A DNA stretch of 64,000 nucleotides from Halotia branconii CENA392. GTDB lineage: Bacteria > Cyanobacteriota > Cyanobacteriia > Cyanobacteriales > Nostocaceae. Below the pieces are notes generated by a model that searched no databases, was not told where the DNA came from, and saw only the letters and a program-made list of their open reading frames with translations. Below are positions 53,734 to 62,386 of this stretch, piece by piece. Location: positions 4,443,455 through 4,507,454 of the forward strand of contig NZ_CP124543.1 of the NCBI RefSeq assembly GCF_029953635.1. Direction: 5' to 3'. How positions within the stretch are numbered: position 1 is the stretch's first letter; every line of letters begins with the position of its first letter. Made by a program: the position numbers and the translations under genes.

Positions 53734-55851
53734 ATGCTAGGAAACACACTTGTTGGAAGATACCAAATTATTAGCCACTTGGGAGGTGGGGGATTTGGTG
53801 AAACTTTTGTTGCTTGTGATACTCACTTGCCTGGTTTACCTCAGTGTGTTGTCAAGAAACTTAAGCCTCAAGCGATTGACCCGGTAACTTTAGAAACAGC
53901 TAGGCGGTTATTCGATACGGAAGCGCAAGTACTGTATAAGTTAGGTACTCACGATCGCATCCCGCAACTTTTAGCTTATTTTGAAGAAAATGCCGAATTT
54001 TATCTTGTACAAGAACTTATCAAAGGTCATGACCTAAGTACAGAATTAGCAGCCGGGAAGACTTTGAGTCAAGACCAAGTGATTTTGTTATTACAAGAAA
54101 TCTTAGAAATTTTAGAATTTGTTCACCAACAAAAGGTGATTCACCGCGATGTCAATCCACACAATTTACTGAGACGGCAGCAAGATGGCAAGTTAATTTT
54201 AATTGACTTTGGAGCCGTTAAACAAATTACTACCCAGTTAATTACTCCTGATGGTCAAACTAAATCTACTGTTGCGATAGGCACACCCGGATATATCCCC
54301 GGAGAACAGGCTCATGGTACGCCAAAATTTAGTAGTGATATTTATGCTGTAGGGATAATTGCGATTCAAGCAATCACGGGAATATCTCCTGAACAATTAG
54401 ATAAAGATGCCGAAACGAATGAGATTATTTGGCAAAATAAAACCACAATATCGCCAGATTTCGCCCAATTTTTAGACAAAATGGTGTGTTATGATTTCCG
54501 ACAACGATATTCTTCGGCTTCTGTAGCCTTGCAATCTCTCAAGGATTTCACACAGCCAACATCTGGCACTATAGCCTTGAGTCCTCCTGCTTTACCAATG
54601 CAGCAGACAAAAGGTGGTAAACACAAAAAAGGACTATTTATTAAGTTATTATTAGCTATATTTCTCATTGGTGTTAGTAGTGTAGCATCTATATTTATTG
54701 TTAATAGTATTAATGCTAGTAACGCTACAGAATTATCTAAACAAGGCAATACTCTTTTTGAATTGCAACGTTATCAAGATGCACTAGCCGCTTATGAACA
54801 GGCAGTTGAAATTAGACCAGATTATGCTCAAGGATGGAATGGTCAAGGCAAAACTTTATCTAAATTAAAACAATATAAAGCCGCACTAGCAGCTTACGAT
54901 AAAGCAATTCAAATTCAGCCTGAGTATGTAGAAGCTTGGAGTGGCAGAGGTTTTATCCTGCAAAATTTACAGCGATATTCAGAAGCGATCGCCTCTTTTG
55001 ATAAAGCCTTAAAATTACAAAATAATTATCCAGAAGTTTGGAATGCCAAAGGCGAAGTTTTTAGTAATTTAAAGCAGTATGATAACGCTATAAAATCTTA
55101 TAATCAAGCGATAAAACTCAAGCCAGATTATTATCAAGCTTGGTATGAAAAAGGGCTAGCCTTACAAAATATCAAACAATATGAAGAAGCGATCGCAGCT
55201 TATGATAAAGCGATTGAAATCAAACCTAGTTATGAACAAGCTTGGTACAATCGAGGTAATGCCCTAGTAAATTTAAACCGCTACGAAGATGCCTTCAAAG
55301 CTTATGACCAAGTAGTACAGTATAACCCAAATTATGACCTAGCTTGGTTATCTAGAGGTAATGTCCTCATGACTTTGCGCCGCTATCCAGAAGCAATAGA
55401 ATCATTTAGTCAAGTCATAAAAGACAATTCCAAAAATTATCAAGCTTGGTATAGTCGAGGTTGGGCATTGCATCAAAGCCAACGTTATGACGAGGCTGTG
55501 CAATCTTATAAAAAAGCGGCAGCAATCGAACCAAAAAATTATCAAGTTTGGTATAACTTAGGAAATTCTCAATATATTTTACAGAAATACGAAGATGCGA
55601 TCGCGTCTTATAATAAAGCAGTTCGTTACAAGCCAAATCATTACGAAAGTTGGTATAGCAAAGGTAATGCTTTATCAAAATTAGCACGATATAAAGATGC
55701 GATCGCTTCTTATGAACAAGCACTTAAATATAAACCTGATTATCAACAAGCAATAGAAGCTCGTAATCAAGCTCAAAGTCAATTACAAATAGAAAAACCA
55801 CAGCCGATAATCGTACCAACCATACCAATACAGGAAAACACTGAAGATTAA
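53734..55851 (+). CDS. Ser/Thr protein kinase with membrane segment and TPR repeats
   Basis: The 705-residue protein has an N-terminal Hanks-type kinase (about 1-265): glycine loop LGGGGFGETFVACD, VVKKL with the catalytic Lys, HRDVNPHN catalytic loop, DFGAVK and GTPGYIPGEQ. A membrane helix follows (FIKLLLAIFLIGVSSVASIF, about 302-321), then about ten TPR repeats of 34 residues (AWYNRGNALVNLNRYEDAFK and similar), which would lie outside the cytoplasm if the topology is N-in. The layout kinase-TM-TPR is common in filamentous cyanobacteria. Substrate is unknown. It is single-gene and converges on kdpD with a one-base gap. Confidence 0.93.
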   Translation: MLGNTLVGRYQIISHLGGGGFGETFVACDTHLPGLPQCVVKKLKPQAIDPVTLETARRLFDTEAQVLYKLGTHDRIPQLLAYFEENAEFYLVQELIKGHDLSTELAAGKTLSQDQVILLLQEILEILEFVHQQKVIHRDVNPHNLLRRQQDGKLILIDFGAVKQITTQLITPDGQTKSTVAIGTPGYIPGEQAHGTPKFSSDIYAVGIIAIQAITGISPEQLDKDAETNEIIWQNKTTISPDFAQFLDKMVCYDFRQRYSSASVALQSLKDFTQPTSGTIALSPPALPMQQTKGGKHKKGLFIKLLLAIFLIGVSSVASIFIVNSINASNATELSKQGNTLFELQRYQDALAAYEQAVEIRPDYAQGWNGQGKTLSKLKQYKAALAAYDKAIQIQPEYVEAWSGRGFILQNLQRYSEAIASFDKALKLQNNYPEVWNAKGEVFSNLKQYDNAIKSYNQAIKLKPDYYQAWYEKGLALQNIKQYEEAIAAYDKAIEIKPSYEQAWYNRGNALVNLNRYEDAFKAYDQVVQYNPNYDLAWLSRGNVLMTLRRYPEAIESFSQVIKDNSKNYQAWYSRGWALHQSQRYDEAVQSYKKAAAIEPKNYQVWYNLGNSQYILQKYEDAIASYNKAVRYKPNHYESWYSKGNALSKLARYKDAIASYEQALKYKPDYQQAIEARNQAQSQLQIEKPQPIIVPTIPIQENTED

Positions 55852-55852
55852 A

Positions 55853-56974
55853 TTATTTTTCAGTAGCAATAATATGTAAATCTATTTTTTGATGTCTGAT
55901 TAGCTCCATCAATCTTTGGGTGAAAGAACCTTTGAGCCATCTTCTCCATGAGGACTGCTGGCTTTCACCAATGATAATTTGAGTGATGCGATAATCTACT
56001 GCAACTTGAGCAATTTTTTTGGCGATACTTTGGCTCTTAAAGTGCAAAAATTCACCGCCAAAATCTTGACATAATTTCTCGCATGTATCGATATGTAAAC
56101 TTTCTTCTTTGGTAAGGAAACGTTCGGGATATGCTACAAACACAGTATACAATCGCGCATTCATATAATTGGCAATTCGTGCGCCTCTACGTAGCAATTG
56201 CACTGAATCAGGATAAGTGGATACACATACTAAAACTCGTTCGTGAACATTGCACTTTTGTCCTACCAAGTTGGAAGTATTTGCTTCTTCCTCAACGGTA
56301 TCTGCTACTTCTCTTAATGCTAGTTCCCTTAAAGCAATGAGATTACGACGCTGAAAGAAGTTTTTCAGGGATTGCTCGATTTTTTCAGGAGCATAAATTT
56401 TCCCTTCTTGTAAGCGTTCTTCTAGAGTTTCTGGAGTAACATCAATCACAACAACAGCATCAGCTTCCTCAAGTAGATAATCAGGAATGCGTTCTCGTAC
56501 CACGACACCTGTAATTCTTGCCACTAAGTCGTTTAAACTTTCCAAATGCTGAATATTGACAGTTGAATAAACATCAATTCCATTTGCTAAAATGACTTCT
56601 ACGTTCTGATAGCGCTTTTCTCGTTGGGAACCAGGAACGTTAGTATGAGCAAGTTCATCCACTAGAACCAATTGGGGAGAGCGTTGCAAAATTGCCTCTG
56701 TATCCATTTCCTGTAGAGTGACGTTCTGATGGATGCAGGCTTTTTGGGAAACTACCTCTATTCCAGCAGCTTTCATTGCCGTATCTTTACGTCCATGAGT
56801 TTCTAAGATACCGATAACTACATCAATGCCATCTTGTTTGAGTTGATGTGCTTCTTCCAGCATTTTGTAAGTTTTGCCGACACCGGGAGCCATACCAATA
56901 AAAATCTTATGTTTTCCGCGTCGGTGAGGACGAATATAAGAACTGTCAGGGGATGGGGTGTGCGAATGAATCAT
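55853..56974 (-). CDS. kdpD: KdpD N-terminal-domain protein (no kinase)
   Basis: The 373-residue protein equals the N-terminal part of KdpD: the KdpD domain with Walker A GMAPGVGKTYKMLEEA and LVLVDELAHTNVPGS, then a UspA-like domain (VLVCVSTYPDSVQLLRRGAR to IDLHIIATEK). The four membrane helices, GAF and histidine kinase domains are absent. Short KdpDs of this type occur in Anabaena kdp operons, so this is a normal form and not a truncation. It would sense potassium or ATP and act through another partner. It is the last gene after kdpC, separated by a 212-base repeat. Confidence 0.9.
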   Translation of the reverse strand: MIHSHTPSPDSSYIRPHRRGKHKIFIGMAPGVGKTYKMLEEAHQLKQDGIDVVIGILETHGRKDTAMKAAGIEVVSQKACIHQNVTLQEMDTEAILQRSPQLVLVDELAHTNVPGSQREKRYQNVEVILANGIDVYSTVNIQHLESLNDLVARITGVVVRERIPDYLLEEADAVVVIDVTPETLEERLQEGKIYAPEKIEQSLKNFFQRRNLIALRELALREVADTVEEEANTSNLVGQKCNVHERVLVCVSTYPDSVQLLRRGARIANYMNARLYTVFVAYPERFLTKEESLHIDTCEKLCQDFGGEFLHFKSQSIAKKIAQVAVDYRITQIIIGESQQSSWRRWLKGSFTQRLMELIRHQKIDLHIIATEK

Positions 56975-57026
56975 ATCATTAACAAAATACTGGGCAAATT
57001 GGCAATTGTTGCGGTTTGATATTAAT

Positions 57027-57238
57027 AGGACTTACGCAAGAACTCTCTAAAACCCTCTTAACTACCCTCCGGGAAGCCACTTCGTGTCTACGTGTTCTTT
57101 GTCTTGAAAAGTTTGTTACGCAGGGAAACCAACGCCACTTGCTACAAGTCGGGGAACCCGCCCAAAGCAGTGGCTCCTCCTGACAACTTTTCGCTGTGTC
57201 CTTGGTGGTTCGTTTTTCCATAACTTTGCGTAAGTCCT
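57027..57238. repeat. MITE with AGGACTTACGCAA ends, long copy with nested repeat
   Basis: The 212-base segment between kdpC and kdpD has inverted ends AGGACTTACGCAA and TTGCGTAAGTCCT. In inverse orientation its two flanks match the 115-base copy at 44763-44877. A ~100-base piece with GTTACGCAGGGAAACC, CAACGCCACTTGCTACAAGTC and GCAGTGGCTCCTCCTGAC is inserted in the centre. That piece resembles the C/G-rich dispersed family seen near 2000-2100. Confidence 0.75.
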
Positions 57239-57245
57239 GATTAAG

Positions 57246-57827
57246 TTAACTTTTAGGCTGTAAAGCATCTAAAGCTAGATTTAGCCGTAAAACATTAACT
57301 CCTGGTTCACCAAAAATTCCCAAGAATCTACCATCGATGTTTTGAGATACCAAAGTTTGAATTTGGGCTAAGTTAAGATTACGGGCGCTGGCGATACGTC
57401 GCACCTGTGCTTGGGCTGCTGCAATGCTAATGTGAGGATCTAAACCGGAGCCAGAAGTATAAACTAAATCAGCAGTTGGTTGTATGTTGGCTTGTTTCAG
57501 CCGTGCTACTTCCACTTGAATGCGTTTAAGGAGTTCAGGATTGCTGGGTGCGAGGTTGCTAGCTCCTGATATCCCGGTTTTGGCAACTTCTGGGTCTGTA
57601 CTATATTTTACAGTGCTGGGACGGCTCCAGAAATAGCGATCGCTACTAAAGGGTTGACCAATTAAAGCAGAGCCTACAACTGTACCTTGACTATTAGTAA
57701 TTAAGCTGCCGTTAGCCTGAAAAGGCAATGCTATCTGTCCGCAAAGTAGCATGAAAAAAGGATAGAGAAAGGCTGTTAGTAGCCATAAAGCTAAGGTGGA
57801 ACGAACAGCTTTATTGAGTTGGCTCAT
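57246..57827 (-). CDS. kdpC: Potassium-transporting ATPase subunit C
   Basis: KdpC is the single-span subunit that stabilises the KdpFABC potassium pump. I start at ATG 57827 (MSQLNKAVRSTLALWLLTAF), giving 193 residues, because the longer frame from 57980 runs into the upstream gene. One helix (LALWLLTAFLYPFFMLLCGQ) is followed by the soluble domain with SLITNSQGTVVGSALIGQPF, YFWSRPS, SGASNLAPSNPEL, VYTSGSGLDPHISIAAAQAQ and NVLRLNLALD. All conserved KdpC segments are present. Its start overlaps the kdpF/G stop (TAATG), implying coupling. Confidence 0.93.
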   Translation of the reverse strand: MSQLNKAVRSTLALWLLTAFLYPFFMLLCGQIALPFQANGSLITNSQGTVVGSALIGQPFSSDRYFWSRPSTVKYSTDPEVAKTGISGASNLAPSNPELLKRIQVEVARLKQANIQPTADLVYTSGSGLDPHISIAAAQAQVRRIASARNLNLAQIQTLVSQNIDGRFLGIFGEPGVNVLRLNLALDALQPKS

Positions 57828-58048
57828 TAGAATTTCTCCGGTTGAAAAATGACTACAAATAAATAAATACTCACGCTCAAAGTCACAAGTCCTAAAAGGG
57901 CAATAGCATAAGATGCAGAACGTGATATTTCGCTCGATGTTGCGGCTTGTACTATTGGTGCTAAAAATGCATTCAAGCAAAGCAGTAAAAATAGAGAGAA
58001 AGGAACGCGATTTGGTTTTTCACCAATAAAGTCAAATACATTCTTCAT
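57827..58048 (-). CDS. KdpF/KdpG-type small subunit
   Basis: The 73-residue protein (ATG 58048; a TTG at 58075 would add nine residues) lies between kdpB and kdpC, where Anabaena kdp operons have kdpG. It has an N-terminal hydrophobic helix (FSLFLLLCLNAFLAPIVQAA) and a C-terminal helix ALLGLVTLSVSIYLFVVIFQ ending PEKF. The last helix matches KdpF, the ~30-residue lipid-like stabiliser of KdpFABC. It thus looks like KdpF with a cyanobacterial N-terminal extension. Confidence 0.82.
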   Translation of the reverse strand: MKNVFDFIGEKPNRVPFSLFLLLCLNAFLAPIVQAATSSEISRSASYAIALLGLVTLSVSIYLFVVIFQPEKF

Positions 58049-58092
58049 AGTTAAAATAGTGAATTGAAACGCCAAGTAACGCAGGTTTTAAA

Positions 58093-59598
58093 CTAAGCCA
58101 GACCTATGGACACAATCAAAACATCAATTATTTTGATGACAAAGAAGGGAATCAGAACGCCACCAAGTCCATAAATAAAAATATTGCGTTGCAAAAGTTG
58201 ATCTGCGGTCAATGGTCGAAATTTAACTCCAGTTAGTGCTAAGGGGATGAGTGCTGGAATCACCAATGCGTTGTAAATTAAAGCTGATAAAACCGCAGAT
58301 TGGGTACTTGCCAAACCCATAATATTGAGAGTGCCAACACCAATACCCGCGAAAATAGCAGGAAGGATAGCAAAATACTTAGCGATATCGTTAGCAACAG
58401 AAAAAGTGGTAAGTGCGCCGCGGGTAATCAGTAATTGTTTACCAATAGTGACGATGTCAATTAACTTGGTAGGATCAGAATCAAGGTCTACCATATTAGC
58501 AGCTTCCTTCGCCGCTTGAGTGCCTGTATTCATTGCCACACCTACATTTGCTTGAGCTAAAGCTGGGGCATCATTAGTACCATCCCCAGTCATGGCTACG
58601 AGTTTTCCTTGGGCTTGTTCTGTCCGAATCACTTCAATTTTGTCTTCAGGTGTAGCCTCGGCGATAAAGTCATCAACTCCTGCTTCTTCGGCAATCACAG
58701 ATGCAGTAATCCGGTTATCTCCAGTTAGCATAATAGTTTTAATTCCCATCCGCCGCATTTGGTCAAACCGTTCTCGAATCCCCGGTTTAATAATATCTTT
58801 GAGATAAATTACACCGTAGATCTCATCATTTTTACAAAGTGCTAATGGAGTACCACCTAATCGAGAAATTCGTTCAAAGGTGGTATCAAGTTCAGGGATT
58901 AATTTTCCATTTCGGGAACGCACAAATCCTTTAATTGCATCCACTGCACCTTTACGAATTTGCACCTCGTTGGCTAAATCAGTTCCACTCATCCGCGTTT
59001 TTGCAGAAAACTCAATACCTTCTGCTTGTTTGGGGTCAAAATCTAGTTTTGCCCCTAATTTTTCTGCCAATTTGACGATGGATTTTCCTTCTGGTGTTTC
59101 ATCAAATACACTTGATTCTAGAGCAACTTTTGCTACCTTCTCCATAGAATGACCATTAACAGGAATAAATTCCTCTGCTAAACGGTTTCCCAAAGTAATC
59201 GTACCTGTTTTGTCCAATATCAGGGTGTTGATATCCCCACAGGCTTCAACCGCCCGTCCGGAAGTCGCAATGACATTAAACTGAGCGACTCTATCCATTC
59301 CAGCAATCCCAATAGCACTTAATAATCCGCCAATCGTGGTAGGAATCAGTGCCACAAGTAAGGCTATGAGTACGGCAATACTGAGAGGTGAGTTGATGTA
59401 GACTGACACTGTAGGTAAAGTAGCAATCACAACCAAAAATACCTGAGTAAGAACTGCCAATAAAACTGTCAGGGCGATTTCATTAGGTGTTTTGCTGCGA
59501 GAAGCTCCTTCTACTAAACCAATCATGCGGTCAAGAAAGCCTTGGCCAGGGTCAGTAGTCACCCGAATGATCAGCTCATCGGAGGTGATACGCGTTCC
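58093..59598 (-). pseudogene. kdpB: kdpB, C-terminal part, separated by IS insertion
   Basis: This is the C-terminal two-thirds of the KdpB P-type ATPase. Beginning at the IS junction it reads [20 protein letters not shown], then membrane helices, the phosphorylation motif [21 protein letters not shown] (nucleotide-binding) and [20 protein letters not shown]. The gene is otherwise intact to the stop. The 5' part is at 61691-62266, and the two are separated by a 2092-bp IS4-family element. As it stands no complete KdpB can be made; an internal GTG at 59562 could at most give a fragment lacking the actuator domain. Confidence 0.93.
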
Positions 59599-59717
59599 TG
59601 ACTTTTCACGGGATGTGGAAAAGGGGAGTTGGTTCGCGTAAAATTTACGCGAACCAATGCCAGAGAATTAACTTGTGATTTTAGATATTGTCGTGGTAGG
59701 TGTGTCAATGAGTGCAA

Positions 59718-61139
59718 ATGAAAATCTTAGAGAAGAACCTGTATGAGGAGTGTAACTTTGGAGACAAACGTTTAACCCAAAGGGCAGCATTTATAGGTGA
59801 ACTTTTATCGGTAAAATATGGTCAGCCTTTATCGAAAATATTTAAAACTGCTAGCGACCTCAAACGTGGTTACGAATTTTTCTCTAATCCAAAAACAAAT
59901 TTTGAGAAATTGACTCAACCTTACTTTAAACAAACAGCCCAAGAAATAAACGGCGCTCCTGTGGTGCTAGCTGTAGGAGATACAACTTTTTTAGATTATA
60001 AAAAAATATTAGACAAAAGAGAAGAATACGGCCCAATAGGTAATGGCGGAAATGGATTAATTTTACATAGCTGTTTAGCTATAGAACCTGATTTTGGGCA
60101 GCCATTAGGGTTATTGTGGGAGAAGCTGTGGCATAGAGAGCATAAAGCTTCACAGCCGATTAATGAAAGCCAAGAAGCTAAAAAAGAGCGTCTAAAAAAA
60201 GAGCGAAAAGCCAAAAGAAATAAAGAATTTAAAGAGAAAGAATCTTATAGATGGGTTGAGGCTTTCTCAAAGATAGAAAAACAGTTTTCTACTTTAGAAA
60301 TTCCACTAGGGGGATTATCGTCGAAGATAATTCATGTCTTTGACCGAGAAGGTGATATTGCAGAAGTCTTCGCCCAAATCAGTCAAACTAAAAACGCGGG
60401 TGTAATAGTCAGGGCGGCACACAACCGTTGTCTAGAAGGAGAGAATGAGCATTTATGGTCATACGTAACTTCCACTGCTGTCAAGTTTGTAAAAGACGTT
60501 GGACTAGCCGAAACTAAAAAGCGTAATGCCAGAACTGCCACCTTAGAAGTCAGATATTGTCCAGTATCAATTAGTTCGCCAACAAGGCTGAAAAATCAAG
60601 GCAGTTTTCATGTTTATGCAGTCTATGCCAGAGAAATTAATTGTCCAGAAAATTGTGAACCAGTAGAGTGGATGCTACTAACTACTGAATCAGTTGATTC
60701 AGAACAATCAGCAGCACAAATCCTCCGTTGGTATACGTATCGTTGGCGAGTTGAAGAGTATCATAAAATTCTCAAATCGGGGTGTAAGGCTGAAAGCTAC
60801 CGATTAGCTGGTGAGAGTATGTCAACGATGTTGGGATTTTTAACTGTGATTGCCGCACAGCTATTGCGAATGACGTACTTACACCGTAACTGCCCGCACC
60901 TTGATGCTAGTGTGGTGTTAACTCAAGTACAAATGGATGTACTGTTAGCTAGTAGCCCGCCTAAATTCAAAAAAGATATCGAATTTACCGTTGATTGGGC
61001 AATCCGCGCTATCGCCCGCCTGGGGGGATACTTAGAACATCGAAAAAACAGTGCCATTGGTATACAGGTTTTATGGAGAGGTTGGTTAGAGTTAGAAACC
61101 CTGTGCCAAGGTTGGCTATTACACCAAAATCTTAAATAA
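59718..61139 (+). CDS. IS4-family (Tn5-like) transposase
   Basis: The ~473-residue transposase (ATG 59718; GTG 59712 possible) opens NLYEECNFGDKRLTQRAAFI, the Tn5/IS50-type DNA-binding domain. DDE residues are visible: AVGDTTFLDY (first D), IHVFDREGDIAEVF (second D), and the YREK signature in WYTYRWRVEEYHKILKSG (Y-2-R-3-E-6-K). The C-terminal dimerisation part follows. No frameshift or stop is present, so the enzyme looks intact. It lies in the opposite direction to kdpB. Confidence 0.92.
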   Translation: MKILEKNLYEECNFGDKRLTQRAAFIGELLSVKYGQPLSKIFKTASDLKRGYEFFSNPKTNFEKLTQPYFKQTAQEINGAPVVLAVGDTTFLDYKKILDKREEYGPIGNGGNGLILHSCLAIEPDFGQPLGLLWEKLWHREHKASQPINESQEAKKERLKKERKAKRNKEFKEKESYRWVEAFSKIEKQFSTLEIPLGGLSSKIIHVFDREGDIAEVFAQISQTKNAGVIVRAAHNRCLEGENEHLWSYVTSTAVKFVKDVGLAETKKRNARTATLEVRYCPVSISSPTRLKNQGSFHVYAVYAREINCPENCEPVEWMLLTTESVDSEQSAAQILRWYTYRWRVEEYHKILKSGCKAESYRLAGESMSTMLGFLTVIAAQLLRMTYLHRNCPHLDASVVLTQVQMDVLLASSPPKFKKDIEFTVDWAIRAIARLGGYLEHRKNSAIGIQVLWRGWLELETLCQGWLLHQNLK

Positions 61140-61226
61140 TTCGCTTCAAACGGTAAACACCTACCTGACTCCATCAGAAAATAATTCGCGTAAATTATCC
61201 GCGAACCGTAACGCCCGGTTTGTTAT

Positions 61227-61628
61227 ATGCCTCAGTCGCCAAAATCTTCAATTCAAGATGATTTAGCCAAACGTGTAGACGCGGTAGTCAAAATTAAACA
61301 GCGCCTTGAGCAAGAAATTCATTCGATACTCGCTTTGGGTAAGGTCGCTCCTGCTTCTTGTTGGATTGTTCGCTATCAAGCTAAGGGGCGGAATGATAAT
61401 TATTGGTATTACAAACTACAGGCTTCTTCCCCAATCTTTCCCACAAAGACCGATGGTAAATTATCTCGATATCAGCATTTGGGTAAAGCTGGTAGTCAAG
61501 CTTACATAGATGCCCTTGAGCAAATTACCCGTCGCGCTAAAATTGAAGCTTTAGATCGCTCCATTGAGTCTCTAAACCTTGGTTTGAAAGATTTAATCGA
61601 AGAAACCTCCAAATATCGTCAACAATAA
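61227..61628 (+). CDS. Unknown passenger protein of the IS4-type element
   Basis: The 133-residue protein starts MPQSPKSSIQDDLAKRVDAV and contains VKIKQRLEQEIHSILALGKV, then CWIVRYQAKGRNDNYWYYKL, KTDGKLSRYQHLGKAGSQAY. I do not recognise a family. It is basic, helical at both ends, with an aromatic-rich central part that might bind nucleic acid. It lies between the transposase and the right end of the element, 87 bases after the transposase stop, and its 3' flank is the subterminal palindrome. A regulatory or accessory role in transposition is possible but untested. Confidence 0.75.
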   Translation: MPQSPKSSIQDDLAKRVDAVVKIKQRLEQEIHSILALGKVAPASCWIVRYQAKGRNDNYWYYKLQASSPIFPTKTDGKLSRYQHLGKAGSQAYIDALEQITRRAKIEALDRSIESLNLGLKDLIEETSKYRQQ

Positions 61629-61690
61629 AAGTTGGTTCGCGTTAATCATACGCGAACCAACTCCCCTTTTCCACATCCCGTGAAAAGTCA

Positions 61691-62266
61691 GATACGCGTT
61701 CCCCCAGTCACGGAACTAGCAATATCTGACCCTGGTTCTTTTAGTACTGGTGCTGATTCTCCTGTAATGGCAGATTCATCCACAGAGGCAATACCTTTAA
61801 TCACCTCTCCATCAGCAGGGATAATGTCTCCAGCAGTTACCTTAATTTGGTCGCCACGACGTAGGGCAGTAGAACTAACCTCTTCGATGAAACCATCAGC
61901 AAGGAGTTTTTTGGCTTTAGCATCAGATTTTGCTGATCGCAAGGCATCTGCTTGAGCTTTACCTCGTCCTTCAGCTACAGCTTCGGCAAAGTTGGCAAAG
62001 ACAACGGTGAAGAACAAAATTAGAGTAATTAAACCATTGAATAATCTGGGGTTGTCACCAGATGTTGGGCCAAATAAGTTTGGTGCAATTGTTACCAGTG
62101 CTGTGATAATCGTACCTAACCAAACCACAAACATCACTGGATTTTTCAGCATGTTACGCGGATGCAGCTTAACAAATGCTTGCTGAAATGCGCGTTTGTA
62201 AAGTCCGGCTGATTTGGCTTTGGGTTTATGTTTGCGTTCTTGTCGCAGTTTTGTAGATAATGTCAT
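61691..62266 (-). pseudogene. kdpB: kdpB, N-terminal part, separated by IS insertion
   Basis: The first ~191 residues of KdpB read MTLSTKLRQERKHKPKAKSA, then VMFVVWLGTIITALVTIAPN (membrane helices), FANFAEAVAEGRGKAQADAL, DIIPADGEVIKGIASVDESA and ITGESAPVLKEPGSDIASSV with the actuator motif TGES. After TGGTRI the frame hits TGA supplied by the element's end. The interruption is directly after the conserved SSVTGGTR segment; the continuation is at 58093-59598. The start ATG 62266 is normal and follows kdpA by about 120 bases. Confidence 0.93.
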
Positions 62267-62386
62267 TGGTGATTAATTAATTTAAAAAAATTAGGCACAG
62301 GCGCAAACAAGAGAATATTTCGCGTTGCATAGTTGCGGGATGATTTACCAACTTCCAAAATTCTCCCCCTGCTCCCCCTGCTCTCT

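Larger units (their letters stand above)
59599..61690 (+). mobile_element. IS4-family element in kdpB (2092 bp)
   Basis: The element has perfect terminal inverted repeats of roughly 40 bp that begin TGACTTTTCACGGGATGTGG. Direct copies of GATACGCGTTCC (59587-59598 and 61691-61702) flank it: a 12-bp target duplication within the range of IS4-family elements. Just inside both ends lie palindromes around GGTTCGCGTAAA (59631-59655) and TTGGTTCGCGT/ACGCGAACCAA (61631-61663). It carries a transposase and a second gene of unknown role. The perfect ends and duplication indicate a recent insertion. Confidence 0.93.

Noticed and set aside
55853-56974. KdpD as a truncated pseudogene
   Set aside because: Short KdpDs with only the N-terminal and Usp-like domains are a regular form in Anabaena-type kdp operons, and the frame is intact.
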